From Asparagopsis taxiformis (taxonomy: Eukaryota; Rhodophyta; Florideophyceae; Bonnemaisoniales; Bonnemaisoniaceae), in assembly GCA_030407315.1 (NCBI GenBank), contig JALQPE010001958.1, positions 1 to 64,000 of the forward strand: DNA of 64,000 nucleotides, written 5' to 3'. The notes under the pieces were generated by a model. The model made no database searches and was not told where the DNA came from. It worked only from the letters and a program-made list of their open reading frames with translations. Shown one piece after another: positions 11,706-24,100 of the stretch. Position 1 is the stretch's first letter, and each line of letters starts with the position of its first letter. A program made the position numbers and the translations under genes.

Positions 11706-14700
11706 TTATTCTTCTTCATTATCATCTGTGAACTGGTAATCAGTGTTGGTGTAGAAGCGGTTGAGATAGAAACGGTGGTCCGACCAGTGCATTTGTTTCG
11801 TAAATGGCTTGACTGGAAAGTTACTTCGTACGATGTGCACGGTGCCAGATATAGTAGATGCAGGAATGAGGTCAAACCAAGGACCACCTGCACTGTGGGA
11901 TGCAGTGTCATTGCTGTCAACGGATCCGTTGTCCGGGTCCCATGTGGACCACTTTAAACAAATGCACCCAAGTGATTTTTCCACAGCGGTTTTTGGGGCA
12001 AAGCAGGTCATATACTGAACGAAAGCGAGTTCTACAGGTTGAAACAGGTTTGGAGACTGCAGGCGTACCAGTGCCAGGACGCGCCCTACCCATATGGTTC
12101 TGTAGTCATCGGCAGTTCCGGAGATGACGACAAAGGAGTACTGCGATCTCTTTGCGGGGCCGAACGATGAAGTTGCAAAGACGCGCTGCTGCTTGTGCCT
12201 CGACACGTTTGTGGGGCGAAGCATGCCACTGTGCGGGTCAAAGTCGTCGGCATCTGGGACGTACCCTCCCATGACGTAGGCGGACTTTACCACGGTGACG
12301 GAAATGTCCATGTCATGTATTGGAGGGCCTTCTGCCGTGGCGCGCAGTCTAGCGAGGGTGAGGAACGCTTGTGCAGCTGTGTCACCGAGTTGCTGGAATA
12401 GCGTTATGGTGCCAGACGGGAACGAGGAGTTGTGCAGCGGCAAAAGAGTGGCAGGATCGGGCTGTCCGTCGATATCTGCAACGAGGAGGGTTGCATCGGG
12501 CAGCAGGGAGGCAAAGTCGTGCAGTGCAACGGTGAATCCGTCGCGAACGAGTACTGCACCGTCTGTGGGCGATATCATGCGTGCGTTTCCCAATGTGTTC
12601 GATGGGGTATGACCAGTTGGAGTGGCCAAGGAGAATTCCATGTGGCGAATAGTCTCTTCCATGGCTGTGGAGCGCCTTCGAGAGGTTTTCCTATAACTCT
12701 GTTTGAACAGAAGATGCGAGTGTTCGTAAGGGCCTGCATCAATGTGTTCCAGGGCGCCATATCTCTGCAAGTCACCGGGAAGATGGTCTAGAAGATGGAA
12801 CTTGAAAGTTTTGAGACCTGTGGTGTGGAATGGGCCGAGGGTGGAGAGCATTGATTGTTTGAAATAGGAAATGGAGTTCTGGAGGCTTTCTAGTTCGGCG
12901 GCAGTCCAGTGCTTGATGCGACCGCGTTTCATGACCCATGCGACGAGGTCAGAGTATTGCGTGCAGATGGAAGTGAGGGGGGCTGTATCTACTTCGTCAC
13001 AGCATGTGTCAATGAATGCTGCGATGAAAGGGAACACCATGTCGACATGGTGATAGTCTTTGGCTGCGAGCATGCCGCGTATGCCGTCCTCCGTGAAGAG
13101 GCCGTTCAAATTGGTGCCCTTCTCACCCTTGGAGAAGTCGACATGAAGACCGGTGATGTAGTAGTCGCGTTCGATAGCGGACAGAATGCTGTTTGAGCCG
13201 GCGAGGATGGATTTTTTCACCTTCTTGAAGGTGCGAGGTGTCCCGGAATGGGAGGCAGTGGTGGTGAGGTCTGGGGAGCTGAGGCGGTGGACAATGCACT
13301 GTTTGATGAGCTTTGAGATGCCGAGGTGGAGATTGTGCAGAGGCTCGAAGGAGAAAATGTTGTAGGGGTCTAGGGGACTGTTGGTGGGTAAAAGAGCGGT
13401 CGATTCGAGGACAGAGTGTTGTTCGAGGAGGGAGAGAGCTTCGAGCGGAGCAGTTGTATGCTCCTGAGCGCTCTCTTGGCGTGCAGAGCGTGTATCATCG
13501 AGGGAGCGGGGCTGGTGTGGCGCGCTGGATTCAAGTTGAGTGGCGGGGATGTAGCAGCGGTGGCAGGGATGTGTGGTGGTAGTGCTGTTGCGAGTGCATG
13601 AGAGCTCTTTGGCCTCTGGAAAGTCGCAGCAATAATTGGCTAGGATGGGAAAGCATTGGCGGGCAGTTGCAGTGGAGTCTGTGCAGGGGAACCCGGAAGA
13701 GAACGCGGTGGATAGGGACGAAAACACTTTTTCGAGTGCTTTATGAAGAATATCAATTTTGCGAGCGCGACTAGCAGAACTAGAGGTTGTCGGCATTTCA
13801 TCACCGAACAAGGCGTTGGACGAAGGGTTAACAATGTACGGAAGATACCCGACGATGGTGAGGCCGGTACGGATGCAGTGGCGACGGAGGGGGCGGAGAA
13901 GTTGAGCAGTGTGACGTGTATGGGGTATGCGACGATTGCGGAGCTCTTGAGGCTTGTGCTGCTCTTGTCGGAGTACACTTGGAGGAGGCCGGCAAAGGAG
14001 GAAGCGGTGGGATCATTTTCCTCTGCCCATACGACCTGTGGATCTTCCGAGAGCTGCACGCGCTGTCTAGTAACCTGGTGCAGCGTTTTCGCGAATTCTG
14101 TGTGTAGGGGATGAGAAAATATTGCGGTGCCGTCTGGGGCGGTCTGTGGGGAGGGGTGGAAGAGAGTATTTTGGTCGTTAGCCAGTGCTAACTGCCTGCG
14201 GAGCATGTCGACTGGGTCGCGGAGGTACAGCTGTGCCGAGTACTTACCAGTTTTGTCTGGAATGATGTGGCTCTTGTAACCTTCGGTGCGGAAATGTGTT
14301 TCGACCATGGAAGCGGTAACGTGGCGACATTCTTCTACGGTGCGAACGGCGCTGTTGAACTTTTCTAGGGAGAATGCGGGGTCTTGTAGGATGGTGATGA
14401 CTTCGCTCACGCGGCCAGCGCCGGCCTTGTACTCGAGGGTTGTGAGACTGGCGGCGAGGGATTGCACGAGGAGGTCTGCGCGGGAGGGGGTTGAGGTTGG
14501 TGGCAGTGAAGCGTCACAGGGTGAGTCGCTGGAGGAAGCACGACCAGATTCTGGGTCTGGGGAGCTGGGTTGCGGGGAATCATGGTCGCCGTTTCGAGCA
14601 GGCTCATGGGTGACGGCAGGGACACGAGCGTTGTTGAAATGTTGGGGAGAGGGGTTGAAACGGTAGCGACACGTTCGCTCATGCAGCGCGAGCGCATAAG

Positions 14701-14899
14701 CATCTACGCAGTAGTAGAAGCACCCTTCATACTTGCATTCCATGTCGAGTTTTGACGCAAAAGGGAGGATTGCGAGCTGAACAGGGGAGACTGTGCCGTC
14801 CAGATCCGACCAATTTATTTTTGTGGTGCTTTCGAGACTTGGAATGTAACGTGTTCGTAGTTTTTTGGGTAGTAGTTTTGTGCTCACTCCAGCTGACAT
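11706..14899 (-). CDS. Plavaka/KDZ-superfamily (Tnp2-like) DNA transposase, one frame break
   Basis: About 1064 residues across two overlapping frames. The likely start is ATG 14899 (MSAGVSTKLL). The N-terminus has a zinc-finger pattern C-x4-C-x3-C...H-x3-C near 14760-14690. The core contains YSDKSS followed by AYPIHVTL (near 13960), matching the YSDKT...YPVYLTLGNI block of Plavaka-type transposases, where the aspartate is the first catalytic acid. After the break come GYLPYIV, a zinc-binding HPCHRC near 13570, PLHNLHLGI, and YEHSHLLFKQSYR with SRRRSTAMEET. The frame changes at a C5 run near 13898-13903, equivalent to one missing C. It is probably a full-length transposase gene of a CACTA-like element; activity cannot be judged. 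Confidence 0.8.
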
Positions 14900-14999
14900 C
14901 CCAACGGTGGAATTTAACCGAGAGTTCAATCATTTCCAACTGTTACATCACATTGCGTGCTGGCAACGTGTGCATGGAAGGACGAACGACTGCCCTGGG

Positions 15000-16470
15000 A
15001 GATGAATTTTCAATTAATTCATTTGTAATAATAAACTTTTTTATTTCCAAACTTCGTGGAATCTGAATGTGCTTTACAGCGGATATGCCACAGATCATGT
15101 AAGGAAAGCAAATGGATTCTCATATATATGATTATATGTTTATATTCGTTGTTCTCGATCCGGATCTCTTTGTTCGGGGAATCAGAGACTATGGCTTGGG
15201 CCATACTCAATCTCACTGCCGGCGATGATTTCGAGTATGCACAGCAAGACTTAAGCGGACGCAGAAAGCTGTCCGGTCGACGCCGCAGGCTCCACTCCGC
15301 CCTCATCACCGACTGATCTTCTTTGACCGACTTTGCTTTGTACGTGCGCGAATCTTGATCAAGATTCGCGCACGTACCTTCGTTCCATCCTCTACCCTCG
15401 AGGGTATGCGTTGAGGGAAGCGTGGGTTTTGAGTCTGACTATTTCCGTTGATGCGATATTTTTCATGGGAAGCCTGTTGACTGATGGTGTGTATTGAGCG
15501 GAGGATGGAAGAGAGGTACGTGAAGTTTTGAAAGTATGCTGTGAGGGAAGGTTGATTTTGAGTCTGACTGTTGTGGTTGATTCCGATGTTGTGTAGATGA
15601 TGCAGGAATGTTGATGACGGAAGGTAAGTTTCATTGAGTGCCAAGATGTGCTTTGCGAAGATATGGACTGCTGACTATGATTATTGTTAATTGCAAGGTT
15701 TTTGGATCATGGTTTGTATTGTGTGTAGGATGGATGAGAGGTACATTTGCGAGTTCTCAGGGTATGTAGCGAGGGAAACGTTGGTTTTCAATCTGACTGT
15801 TGCGATTGAATCCGATGTTGCGTAGGTGATGGAGGAATAGTGATGACGGAAGGTAAGTCACATTGGGCGCCCAGACCGGTTGTGCGAAGATGCGGAATGC
15901 TGACTACTTTTCTTGGCTACACGATTACGTGATTTATGGTTTTTATTGTGTGCAGGATGGAACAGGTAAAGTAAGTGTGCGAGTTTTGAAAGTAAGCAGC
16001 GAGGGAAGGTTGGTTTTGAGTCTGACTATTTCCGTTGATGCGATATTTTTCATTGGAAGCCTATTGAGTCATGGTGTGTATTGTGTGGAGCGAAGGTAAG
16101 TGTGCGAGTTTTGAAAGTATGCTGTGATGGAAGGTTGGTTTTGAGTCTGACTGTTGTGGTTGATTCCGATGTTGTGTAGATGATGCAGGAATGTTGATGA
16201 CAGAAGGTAAGTTTTACTGAGCACCAAGACTTGTTTTGCGAAGATATGGACTGCTGACTTTGATTATTCATTGCAAGGTTTTTGGATCATGGTTTGTATT
16301 TTGTGTAGGATGGATGATTCAGTCATCCTCTCGGAGAGGTAAGTAAGGGAGTTTCTAGGATATCTGTCGTGGTAAGCGTTGCTTTTGAGTCTGACTGTTG
16401 TGGTTGATTCTGATGTTGTGTATGTGATGCAGGAGTGGTGAAGCAGGAACGGCAGGACTGAAGGAGAGTG
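15000..16470. repeat. Gene-free region of interspersed direct repeats
   Basis: The phrase GAGTCTGACT(G/A)TT recurs near 15427, 15560, 15795, 16017, 16140 and 16388, often followed by GATGCAGGAATG and GGTAAGT. Larger blocks repeat with offsets of roughly 580-590 bases (15420-15700 against 16015-16290). No credible gene is seen. It could be the subterminal region of the element encoding the upstream transposase. Confidence 0.65.
15340..15377. repeat. Perfect 38-base palindrome
   Basis: Arms of 19 bases (GTACGTGCGCGAATCTTGA and its exact complement) with no spacer. It sits at the edge of the direct-repeat region at 15.4-16.5 kb. Confidence 0.9.
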
Positions 16471-16794
16471 AAGAAGGGATGTAGGAAGATGGGGAATGAA
16501 GCTGTGAGGTGTTTCTGGTATGTGTATATTTTGGGGCATACGATAGAAGTGAGAGTGCGTTTCAAGTGGTGTAAGATTTTGCTGACCATGTTCGTGTTTG
16601 ATGTCTTGATGATTTAATGGGCTGGGGTGGTGTCGAGGAAAGCAGGGATGGTATTGGGAAGGAGCGTATTTTTTGTAATCTAGGTCGTGAGGGTTCTTGC
16701 AGTATGTGCGGATGGTGGTGCATGGCGTTCGGATGGTAGGGAGAACGCGATAGTGAGGGAGATGGGTGATCGACGATATGCTGACAGGTATTTT

Positions 16795-16910
16795 GTATTC
16801 TGGCTGGATACGTATTTCCTATTCTAACCGGGTATTTATTTCCTATTCTAACCGGGTATTTATTTCCTATTCTGACCAGATATGTATTCCCTATTCTAGA
16901 GAGACGTATT
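16795..16910. repeat. 24-bp minisatellite, 4-5 copies
   Basis: The unit CTATTCTAACCGGGTATTTA plus TTTC is repeated with mounting divergence at both ends. The unit is a multiple of three, so it leaves a repetitive open frame that should not be called a gene. Confidence 0.85.
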
Positions 16911-17022
16911 GTATACGAGCAGTTTCCTAAATGAGAGAATAAAATACGGTCCGATATGGGCCCTGAATTTACCATCCGCTGTAATTTCTTCCCTCCCGGT
17001 TTTCGCTGATATATTGTATACT

Positions 17023-17370
17023 GGATGTCGGGTCCTAGTATTCCGCCATATGTACTAGAGAAAGTGGATGTCGGGTCCTAGTATTCCGCCATATGTACTA
17101 GAGAAAGTGGATGTCGGGTCCTAGTATTCCGCCATATGTACTAGAGAAAGTGGATGTCGGGTCCTAGTATTCCGCCATATGTACTAGAGAAAGTGGATGT
17201 CGGGTCCTAGTATTCCGCCATATGTACTAGAGAAAGTGGATGTCGGGTCCTAGTATTCCGCCAAACGTACTAGAGAAAGTGGATGTCGGGTCCTAGTATT
17301 CCGCCATATGTACTAGAGAAAGTGGATGTCGGGCCCTAGTATTCCGCCATATGTACTAGAGAAAGTGGAC
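17023..17370. repeat. 43-bp minisatellite, 8 copies
   Basis: Units start at 17023, 17066, 17109, 17152, 17195, 17238, 17281 and 17324, each beginning GGATGTCGGGTCCTAGTATT and containing TACTAGAG. The last unit supplies the first ATG of the methyltransferase-SET frame. Related CTAGTA and GGATGTCC/GGACGTCC words recur beyond the right arm at 61031-61260. Confidence 0.95.
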
Positions 17371-20010
17371 GTCCGCATCCAAAAAATTTTTATTTTTTTT
17401 TGGACGCGGACGTTCATTTGTTCTAGTAAATCTCGGGGCCGACTAGGACCCGTACTAGAGAGACTGGACGTCCGCGTCCACTTCCGAAAACACAGACGCA
17501 GAGCCACATCCGGGGCCATTGGTGGTGGTGGAATGGTTGGAATTGCAACATCCAGTGCGCAAGCCAACCAGCTTGGATTTGTTGTCGACCGTGTGTTAGC
17601 TGCATGGGATACCGGGGCAAGAGTGTTGGGGTATGAGGATGTTGAATCGATGTGCTGGCCGTTCATGGTATTCGATCCTGCGAGCCTTTGCTTCAGGTCA
17701 CTCCCGAATCGGTCTGATGGCTGTGCGGTCGAGGAGCATCGGAAAAACCTGACCATTGTCCCGAAAACTGTAGACAGTGAAAACGGGTTCTGTGCCGACC
17801 TTCCAGTGGCTGTGGATGCAAGGCTGCGATCATTGACAAGCGCCTTCCTGCTGTCGATACGCCAATGTGTCACTGAGGTGAATGTTTTCGCCGAGCGTGG
17901 TCAGCTGATGCAGAGACTTCGAGCCTTGCTTTTTGACACTCCTGACAAGTTCGGATTGAACTCGTTCATGCGAGCCAAGTTGAACACTTCTCATGCCCTG
18001 GATGGTCAGAGGAGGCTGAAGGCTTGGTTATTGCGAACCCGAGAGCAACGAAAGCTTCCTCTGACCATGGATGAGTTACACAGTCTTGAGGATACGCCCG
18101 AGCCTGGCATCCTTGAAGGTGCACCTGCGCAGATGGAAATATCCGCAGCAGTGCCAAACAATGGCAGCGAGGATATAGAAGAGGATAGTCTGGAGCCACA
18201 GAGGAAGAAGGCTAGGCTGGAGCGCGGTGGTGGAGAGGACGATAATGCGGCGGTTGCTAGCGAAACAGCAACAAGAGAAGGTGCGGAAGAGGATGACGCT
18301 ATGGAGGTTGACACTGTATCGCCTACAGAAGCACCGCTCGTTGACGCCGGAAAGGAAACCAAGCCCGAATACGTCACCAAGCTGGAAGCTGTGATGGGGC
18401 GTTACATTCACACTGTGAATTGTGACGCCACTGATGTAGCCAAAGAGGTGGAGGACAAAATTAGTTTCCTGGAAGATGGCGTGTTGGAGGACAGTGTTCA
18501 GCTTGTGCTCACTGATCCTCCATTCAACACGAGGCGGGAAGGCGGCAGAGAAAACTCGGAGTACGATATTCTGGAGCCGGAAGAGTTGGCGAGTGTTGCG
18601 TGTGAAATAGTTCGAGTTCTTCCGCCTGGCGGCCATGCTCTGATCTATTCCAGCGTGCGCCAACTCGTGGCATGGATGGATGCAATCAGAAATTCCGAGC
18701 CTGGCAAGATGATTGTGGACAGTGTTCCAGTCGTGCTATCTCGCCGACCACACAGCTTTACGTCCAATCCATCGACGAAAACGTGCACACTGCATAATAT
18801 GCACGATTTCGTTATCCATGCGTATAAGCGGGGGAAGGGTATGGCTGCGTACGATATGGTGGATTACAGGTTGCACAATCCGGACATATCGAGGCACCCT
18901 GGGTTCACCAACGCGATTGACAACGTTCCGAGGTTGTCGGCTGGTGAAGCTCAATACGATGGGCAGAACAACCGACTGCGCCATGAGCAGAAGGCGTTGA
19001 CCACTCTTCGTGAGCTTCTGGAACGATTTTCGAAGCAGAACGATATCGTGATGGATTTCTTCTCGGGAACGTACAGCACAGCCATAGCGTGTATGACGTT
19101 GAGGGATGGTACGTATCGTCGGTTCATTGGGTGTGAGAAGGAAAAAAGGTGCCACGATGCATCGCAGGAGTGGATACTGCATGCTTTCGTCAGTGAGGTG
19201 AAAGCCGGGCGATATGGGGGGATATTGCAGCGTGAGGTGGAGAGTATTCTTGGGGACGAGTCGGTACCGGTCACAGGAAAAGCTCCAAGGCTTCGTCAGA
19301 AGCACATCTCAGATGCACCAGAAGGATTCCCTGCTGTGACAGCATTGCCGAACCATCTGCTTGTGTTCGTTGCGTCAATGAAGAAGGACGGGTCTATGCT
19401 TCACAGATTGAGCGGGGTGCCTATGGACCAGTGGCCGGCCGAGGACATGCACTCGTTTTGGAGCATAGACCCGGACGCGATTCTGGCTGCCGATGCCGCA
19501 TTCTACGGTGTCTATGTTTCGCAATCGGAGGTAAGAGGTGGTGGGTTTGGCGTATTCGCGGCGAAGAAACTGAAGAAGGGGACGGTCATTGGCTGGTACA
19601 ATGGGACGATTTTCTATGCGAAGATTCGAGACTCGGAACCGCAGAGATCAGTGATGTACGGCCCGGAAGGATTTGGGTGCACAGGAGAGAGGTTCCAGGA
19701 CTACAACATGGAATTGGAAACCACGTACATAGGGAGGGGTGCACCTGTTCGGAAGGTTTGGCTCGTTCCAGCGGTCTATAATTGTACCAGCTACCTCAAT
19801 GATTGTCGGGTCATTGACGGAACGGAGAAAGCGACCGAGGTGAGTCGAACACAGTCAGCCGAGTTTCGACAAGGCGATGCCATAGACAAACCGGACTTTG
19901 CTTCAAATATCAAGAATCCCCATGCTGTCAAGGTCGTTCTGACCAGAGACGTTGAAGCTGATGAGGAGATATTTGCCGACTATGGTAGAAAATATTGGCC
20001 AGCTAACTGA
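17326..20010 (+). CDS. DNA amino-methyltransferase fused to a SET domain (left copy)
   Basis: 894 residues from ATG 17326, which lies in the minisatellite; ATG 17533 (residue 70, MVGIATSS) is an equally possible start. An acidic linker (about residues 290-345) precedes a DNA N4-cytosine/N6-adenine methyltransferase domain. That domain has motif IV DPPF at 397-400, then LPPGGH, and motif I FFSGT at 578-582. The order IV before I is that of beta-class enzymes. The C-terminus is a SET domain: RGGGFGVFAAKKLKKG at about 737-752, LNDCR at 824-828 in the place of the NHxC motif, and ADYG at 884-887. SET proteins methylate protein lysines, usually histones, so one polypeptide would join DNA and protein methylation; this is inference from domains. 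It lies in the left inverted-repeat arm and converges on gene B. Compared with the right copy it reads RVLPPGG where the usual form is RPGG. Confidence 0.88.
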   Translation: MSGPSIPPYVLEKVDVRIQKIFIFFWTRTFICSSKSRGRLGPVLERLDVRVHFRKHRRRATSGAIGGGGMVGIATSSAQANQLGFVVDRVLAAWDTGARVLGYEDVESMCWPFMVFDPASLCFRSLPNRSDGCAVEEHRKNLTIVPKTVDSENGFCADLPVAVDARLRSLTSAFLLSIRQCVTEVNVFAERGQLMQRLRALLFDTPDKFGLNSFMRAKLNTSHALDGQRRLKAWLLRTREQRKLPLTMDELHSLEDTPEPGILEGAPAQMEISAAVPNNGSEDIEEDSLEPQRKKARLERGGGEDDNAAVASETATREGAEEDDAMEVDTVSPTEAPLVDAGKETKPEYVTKLEAVMGRYIHTVNCDATDVAKEVEDKISFLEDGVLEDSVQLVLTDPPFNTRREGGRENSEYDILEPEELASVACEIVRVLPPGGHALIYSSVRQLVAWMDAIRNSEPGKMIVDSVPVVLSRRPHSFTSNPSTKTCTLHNMHDFVIHAYKRGKGMAAYDMVDYRLHNPDISRHPGFTNAIDNVPRLSAGEAQYDGQNNRLRHEQKALTTLRELLERFSKQNDIVMDFFSGTYSTAIACMTLRDGTYRRFIGCEKEKRCHDASQEWILHAFVSEVKAGRYGGILQREVESILGDESVPVTGKAPRLRQKHISDAPEGFPAVTALPNHLLVFVASMKKDGSMLHRLSGVPMDQWPAEDMHSFWSIDPDAILAADAAFYGVYVSQSEVRGGGFGVFAAKKLKKGTVIGWYNGTIFYAKIRDSEPQRSVMYGPEGFGCTGERFQDYNMELETTYIGRGAPVRKVWLVPAVYNCTSYLNDCRVIDGTEKATEVSRTQSAEFRQGDAIDKPDFASNIKNPHAVKVVLTRDVEADEEIFADYGRKYWPAN

Positions 20011-20288
20011 GCTACTTTGATAGATTTGAGTAAACACGCATTGGCAGAGACAATAGACTGTGCATCATCTTGCAAGAGCGCTAGATATTATAGACTAGAC
20101 TACAACAATCGTGACATGACTGCAGGAAGGCATCTGCGGCCTGGAGTGCAAACTATCCACTTTTCTACTGCTTTACCTATGGAAACGAAAAGGAGAGAAA
20201 CTAGAAAGATGTGAGTGAGAAATTGTGTAGCAACGCAGCATGTAGAACACCAGTAAGAGAGCGATGTAGGAGAAGCAGTCACCCCATT

Positions 20289-20716
20289 ACAGTGCGGGCC
20301 GTTTACCGGGGATGCTGACAGCAAAGTCATCGTTACGATGACTTTGCTGTAAGAAAAGAAAACATTACAGCAGCCACGATTTCTTTACCGGGTAAAAAAA
20401 TTGTGGCCGCTGTAATGAAACGTTTTCTTACAGCAAATCATTACAGCGGCCACAATTTTTTACCCGGTAAAAATTCTTGCTGATTTTTTACCCGGTAAAA
20501 AATTCTTTGGCCACTGCAAGGAAACGGTTCCTTACAGCAAAGTCATCGTTACGATGACTTTGCTGTAAGAAAGCAAATCATTACAGCGGCCACAATTTTT
20601 TTACCCGGTAAAGAAATCGTGGCTGCTGTAATGTTTTCTTTTCTTACAGCAAAGTCATCGTAACGATGACTTTGCTGTAAGGAACCCTGGTAAACGGCTT
20701 CGGCTGTAAGCAGCAG
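20289..20716. repeat. Hairpin cluster 1 (TTACAG foldback block)
   Basis: Three copies of a 39-base hairpin, CTTACAGCAAAGTCATCG plus its complement around a 3-base centre, alternate with a longer imperfect palindrome built on TTTACCSGGTAAA. The outer ends read TTACAG-N5-GCCGTTTACC and its complement. It lies between the convergent 3' ends of the methyltransferase-SET gene and gene B. Confidence 0.92.
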
Positions 20717-21185
20717 GGAGTTTCGTCCTTCTCCCATCTTAGTAAAGGTGAGAAGCGAAGTGTGAAGTCGGGAAAATTGCTCAGCAAAGGTCTGTACGGC
20801 TGTGAGCAGCTCTCAGGAGTATTTTACCTCACGTGGTCTCCGTTCTGGGTATACCCTGTATATATATAGGTAGCCTAGTGTAGGTGGGAAGATAGACGAA
20901 AATTCTACCAATAATTTATCACAGTGACGGCTCTCGTAGTCGAAATGTGCGCGTTGTCAAGGGTTGAAACTAGTCTCCCCCTACGGCCTAGCTAGTAAAA
21001 TCATACAACGTTGTAGACTAATATTAAAAAGTAGCAAGCAATCTGCTGAGTAGCACTAAACTATGAGATGAAGGCCAGATGTATAGATGAAAACCGAAAA
21101 GTGGGCTAAGATAACAATGTTGAGATGAGAAAGACAGAACTTTTTAGCAGGGAACAGTAGTATAGGTTTTAATACTTCTGGTATG

Positions 21186-24100
21186 CTATCTATTGCTCCT
21201 ATCGTACTTGTAATATTCGACGGTGTGGATGTGGTCCGTGAGGACGTCCTTCTCCGTCTTCAAGTAGATGTAGCCGCGCGTGGGCAGACCATAGACTAGC
21301 TTTTCGCCCGCAGGAATATCTCCGCGCTTGAAGCCGACCCCGTAATGATAAAGGTCACCGCGACCAACCAATACGGAATAGGGTGGCACATAAAGCCTAT
21401 GAATGGGAACCTTCCACATATCGGCGTCCGGATTGGCTAGGCATACATGACTATAAGGGGCAGCTACTATAGAAAATCCATCTGCTCCGCTCGACATCAT
21501 GAAATATGATGGAGACTCGGTAGGTCCTGCAACACGACTCGTTGATACCTTGAAGTCCGTGTGCCCATCCTGGTCCGCAGCCCCATCTGCTGTAAGAAGC
21601 AGCCGCAATCCTGTCTTCGGGAAGAAGACAGGATCATCACCCTCCATTCCCAGCTTCAAGAACTCCGCACAAACACCAAGAGCAAGCTCTGCCACCAACT
21701 TGTTCTTGTACATATCCAGATTTTCCTCCTCCAGCTTATCGCACAACTCACGCCGTGGCAGAGAGAGGCGCCCACGACCACCATCGATGCGGCCTGCCGC
21801 AGCACCCACGTTGTGGATGAACTGCCACGGCGAAAGATCGAAGCCGGGCTTTGCGAAAGCTGGCGGCTCGTCCTGTGGCTCCCTGTCGTCATCGTTAGAA
21901 TCAGACTGCTGGGAGGGTTTCTGTGGTTTTTCAACCTCCTCAACCAGCGGGAACTGCCTAGCGAAGTGACCGAACAGCTCATGCGTCGCACTCCCAGCCG
22001 TGGACGATTCCAACAAGCGTTCCAACACAATAACCCCCAAGTTCTCCAGCAACGCCCGCTTCACCGCAAAGTACTGTTCCACCACCGTTTCCTCGGCTCC
22101 CGGCGATGCAGCTACCTGGAATGCTGCCGCCCTCATTTCCGCCCGAACCGTCTCCACCGTCGTACTTTCCATATAGTACTTCATCCGGCTGCCAGACGCA
22201 ATTGCGCTGGGGAGAACGGCGGCCACATTCTCATCGACGATGCTGTCGGGAATGGGATTCTCCTGGGCGTCGTCGAACTGGAGAACCGGCTCCCGAGAGC
22301 GACCTCGGGAAGCCGACTTGGATTTCTTTGACGACGACTTTGATGAAGTCTCACCGAGCCTTCTCTTTTTGGTAGAAGGCTCGGGCGTCGCAGAAGGCGC
22401 ATCCAAGTTACGCTTCCCGAGGATGGAGTTTTCACCCGCATCCTCGGGGGCGCTCTCCAGCTCGACGACCTCCACAGCACCACCCGCCGTTCCACCACGA
22501 CCGGAACGACTCGCTTGCAGGCGGGTACTCCTTCTGGGCATCACTTTCCTCCCAGAAGTTTCCACTCCGGGCGGTGCAGAATCACTGACTTCAATGACAT
22601 CTTCGTCAGGATCTGCACCGTCCTTCGCACTGCTGCCCTCGACCACATTCTCGGGAGTAGGGCCCTCCGTCGAAATCCTTGCAACCGTCTTCTGTCCAAC
22701 CCCACCGGATGGTGAAGGGACGAAACTTTCATCGCTGGAGCTTCCCGAACTGCTAGCAGATGCAGAACGGGAAGCTTCGACAGCGGGGGCCGGAGCAGCA
22801 GGGTGCTGCTCGGCAGCCGGAGTCGCAGGCTCAGGCTGCGAAGCCGGTGAGACCTGCTCCTGCGCGGCTTGGACAGGACGGTTGGGGTACCAGTCCCGGC
22901 GTGGGAAACTGGACCAGAGCGTTCGCTGCCATCCTGGGGACCACGCGCAGTCGGCTTGACCGGGGTCACCGCAGGGGAGGATGCCGACACGGCAGGGGTA
23001 GAGACAGGAACAGGGGCAACCTCGGAATCGCTGGAAGATTCCAGTTGAGGTGGTGGGGGCAAAGGAATGGAGGATGAAGGGATGGGCAAGGAATTGGAAG
23101 AGGAAGGGATGGGGGCATCATCACCACATGTGGCTGGGAGCGCAGCATGTGGGATGTCTGGGTACATCGCGTGAAAGCGTTTCCGCATAATCATGTCGCG
23201 GTACCCAGTGACGCGCAGGAGCATTTTCCTGGCGTCCTTCCCGAAGACAGACTTCTTACGGGGAAAAATGTTCTCCGACTTGTAACCATCGGGGGGGGGG
23301 CCTTCCTTGGGACGGAAGTCTGCCCAGCACCCCTTCTTGGGGACCATCTGAGCAAGAACTTCGACAACGCGCGAGCGAATGTCGAAGCTCTTGCTCGGGT
23401 CACCCACGCTGGGAATTGAGCCATCCAGCATCCTCATGACATCCGACACGTTCCAGTACTCGGCCACCTCCTTCACGTACCCGAAGATTTCCAACAAACC
23501 AGCAATCCATTCCTGCCCAATAGTACCAACCGAGTACGGTTTCAGCCCGGCCGAACGAGGGCTACAAGTGTAGCGCGCCGTCATCTCCAGGATGAAACAC
23601 TTCTGTACATCCGGAGCACTCCTGAACGACCCATTGAACAACAAGTTCACCGTACACCCAGCCAGATCCTCTGTGGAAGAAAATTGAACGAACTCCGGCC
23701 TGTTCGGGATGCTCGACCAGTATTTGAAAGCAGGGCTTTCAATGGTCTTGAACCCTCGCGCGATCGAGACGTAGCGCATGAGCTGTCTCGGACGAATCCA
23801 GCTCAGCGCTTTCCGTTCTTTAATGTATTGAACGGTCGGCTCGATCTTCTTCTTTCCCAGGCGGTGGATATTGATGAACTCCATCACAGAGCACACATTG
23901 TCAGCAACTGTTACCTCGCTGACATTGTGGGTGTGGAAGTTCATCAGCCGTGAAAGCGGGAGTACTTCTTCGGAGCAGAAGACATCCCGGCCAAGCCGAG
24001 TCGGTGGGAGGAGAAAGTCGACTGGAATAGTTCCAAAGCGACGGTAGATGTCAGACTTGACAAACTCCTCCCACTCTGGACTGTCCTTCGCAGGAGCAGG

